Positions 15,155 through 16,131 of a DNA stretch of 16,131 bases are shown here, piece by piece. The stretch covers positions 1 to 16,131 of the forward strand of contig CAMNQO010000018.1 of the NCBI GenBank assembly GCA_946549475.1, in the 5' to 3' direction. The notes beneath the pieces are model-generated. The model worked only from the letters and a program-made list of their open reading frames with translations. It was not told the origin of the DNA and made no database searches. Source of the DNA: an uncultured Bacteroidales bacterium. GTDB lineage: Bacteria; Bacteroidota; Bacteroidia; Bacteroidales; UBA932. Positions within the stretch are counted from its first letter, which is position 1, and each line of letters starts with the position of its first letter. Made by a program: the position numbers and the translations under genes.

Positions 15155-16131
15155 ATGAGATTTCATTGGACTTCCTGTGCAGGGCTGCTTGCGGCAGTCC
15201 TGCTGTTTTCCGCGCCTTCCTGCATTTCCCATCAGCAGGCTTTTGATGCCGTCGATCCTTTTGTAGGGACCGGCTTCCACGGCCATACCTATCCCGGCGC
15301 CACCACGCCCTTCGGCCTCGTCCAGCTCAGTCCCGACACCCGCAATACGACCTGGGACGGCTGCAGCGGTTACCATTACAGCGATTCGCTGATTCTGGGC
15401 TTTTCCCATACCCATCTGAGCGGTACGGGCTGCGGCGACCTGGGCGATTTTCTGTTTACCCCCGGGTTGCTGGCGACGGACGGAAATGCGCAAGCCCTTC
15501 CCGCCCCTTTACCTTTCTCCCACGGGGATGAACAGGCGGAGCCGGGCTACTACCGGGTGGCTTTTCCAGTCGATGGAATAACGGTCGAGTTGACAGCCAC
15601 GCCCCATGTCGGAGTGCATCGTTACCATTTTGACGAGCCGGGCACGCCGGCTTTGCTGGTCGATATGCGCTATGGTATCGGCGGGGATGCCGTCCATGTG
15701 CACGAATTGCGCTTCGAGTGTCCGGATAAGCATACGGTGGAGGGTTTCCGCCAGCTCGGCTGTTGGTCGCCCTATCGCGTGATGGCCTTTTCCGCCCGTT
15801 TTTCTTCTCCCGTTACCGCTTGCCGCGACTTGGGCGACGGACGGTGGCTGCTCCTTTTCCCGAAAGATATATCCGTTCTGACGGCTTGGGTCGGGCTCTC
15901 CGGCGTGGATGAAGAGGGCGCCCGCACGAATCTTCTGGCCGAAACGACGGAAGGCACAACCGCTGCGGAAACGGTCACGGCGCTTATGGATTTCGATACC
16001 CTGCGCAGGCGGGCCCGCTCCGTCTGGGAAGAGGCCTTGTCCGTCATCTCCGTCGAGGGCGGGACGGCGGCGCAGCGCAGCGTCTTCTATACGGCGCTCT
16101 ACCATACGATGCTTGCCCCGAACAGGATGGA
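15155..16131 (+). CDS. GH92 alpha-mannosidase, lipoprotein, 3' end missing
   Basis: The frame is open from the ATG at 15155 to the right edge (325 full codons). The lipoprotein signal ends in FSAPSC (Cys23), followed by ISHQQAF with no acidic cluster, so a periplasmic site is likely. The GH92 N-terminal beta-sandwich is unmistakable: VDPFVGTGFHGHTYPGATTP, FGLVQLSPDTR, GCSGYHYSDSLILGFSHTHLSGTG and CGDLGDFL. The visible end (FYTALYHTMLAPNRM) is the start of the (alpha/alpha)6 catalytic domain; the catalytic acid and base lie beyond the window. GH92 enzymes are calcium-dependent inverting exo-mannosidases acting on alpha-1,2, 1,3, 1,4 or 1,6 links. Here one probably removes side chains. Linkage specificity cannot be read from this part. 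It lies 13 bp after GH125 in the same operon. Confidence 0.95.
   Translation, partial: MRFHWTSCAGLLAAVLLFSAPSCISHQQAFDAVDPFVGTGFHGHTYPGATTPFGLVQLSPDTRNTTWDGCSGYHYSDSLILGFSHTHLSGTGCGDLGDFLFTPGLLATDGNAQALPAPLPFSHGDEQAEPGYYRVAFPVDGITVELTATPHVGVHRYHFDEPGTPALLVDMRYGIGGDAVHVHELRFECPDKHTVEGFRQLGCWSPYRVMAFSARFSSPVTACRDLGDGRWLLLFPKDISVLTAWVGLSGVDEEGARTNLLAETTEGTTAAETVTALMDFDTLRRRARSVWEEALSVISVEGGTAAQRSVFYTALYHTMLAPNRM

Noticed and set aside
1..16131. tRNA, rRNA, CRISPR arrays, insertion sequences or integration sites
   Set aside because: I looked for them and saw none. Genes are tightly packed, and the only sizeable non-coding stretch is 5088-5219.

Overview
The window is most of a polysaccharide utilization locus (PUL) from a Bacteroidota genome. 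It has a SusC/SusD pair, lipoprotein signal peptides, a one-gene sensor/AraC regulator of the hybrid two-component type (HTCS), and Bacteroidales-type TAnnTTTG promoter elements. The coding DNA is visibly GC-rich for the group, which would fit a high-GC Bacteroidales lineage (for example Rikenellaceae/Alistipes-like). I cannot fix the genus from the sequence alone.

Layout. (1) Positions 1-1109 (+): the C-terminal half of a SusB-type GH97 glycosidase, cut by the left edge. (2) 1122-5087 (-): a 1321-residue HTCS-like regulator, convergent with GH97 and divergent from the operon. (3) 5088-5219: a short AT-rich divergent promoter region. It holds a well-formed promoter for the regulator, a -7-like element for the operon, and an 8-bp direct repeat with a 21-bp period that looks like an operator. 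(4) 5220-16131 (+): a tightly packed operon of susC, susD, a SusE-like lipoprotein, a GH76 endo-alpha-1,6-mannanase lipoprotein, a second SusE-like lipoprotein, a GH125 exo-alpha-1,6-mannosidase and a GH92 alpha-mannosidase (cut by the right edge). Spacing is 17, 14, 8, 5, -4 and 13 bp.

How it should work (inference from the families). The target is an alpha-mannan with an alpha-1,6 backbone, such as fungal or yeast cell-wall mannan or a related mannose glycan. The two SusE-like proteins and SusD would bind glycan at the cell surface. The GH76 enzyme, whose lipidated Cys is followed by acidic residues typical of surface export, would cut the backbone outside the cell. SusC would import oligosaccharides, and GH92 (side chains) and GH125 (backbone) would finish the digestion in the periplasm. 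The GH97 suggests alpha-glucosyl residues may also be removed, but it lies outside the operon.

The most unusual element is the regulator. Its sensor beta-propeller, Y_Y_Y domain, membrane segment and AraC-type DNA-binding domain all look sound. The residues needed for phosphotransfer appear to be gone: the kinase His position is Val, the ATP-binding boxes are not recognisable, the receiver's phospho-acceptor Asp is Glu, and its conserved Lys is Leu. It reads as a full-length HTCS that has lost phosphorelay chemistry but is kept as an intact gene.
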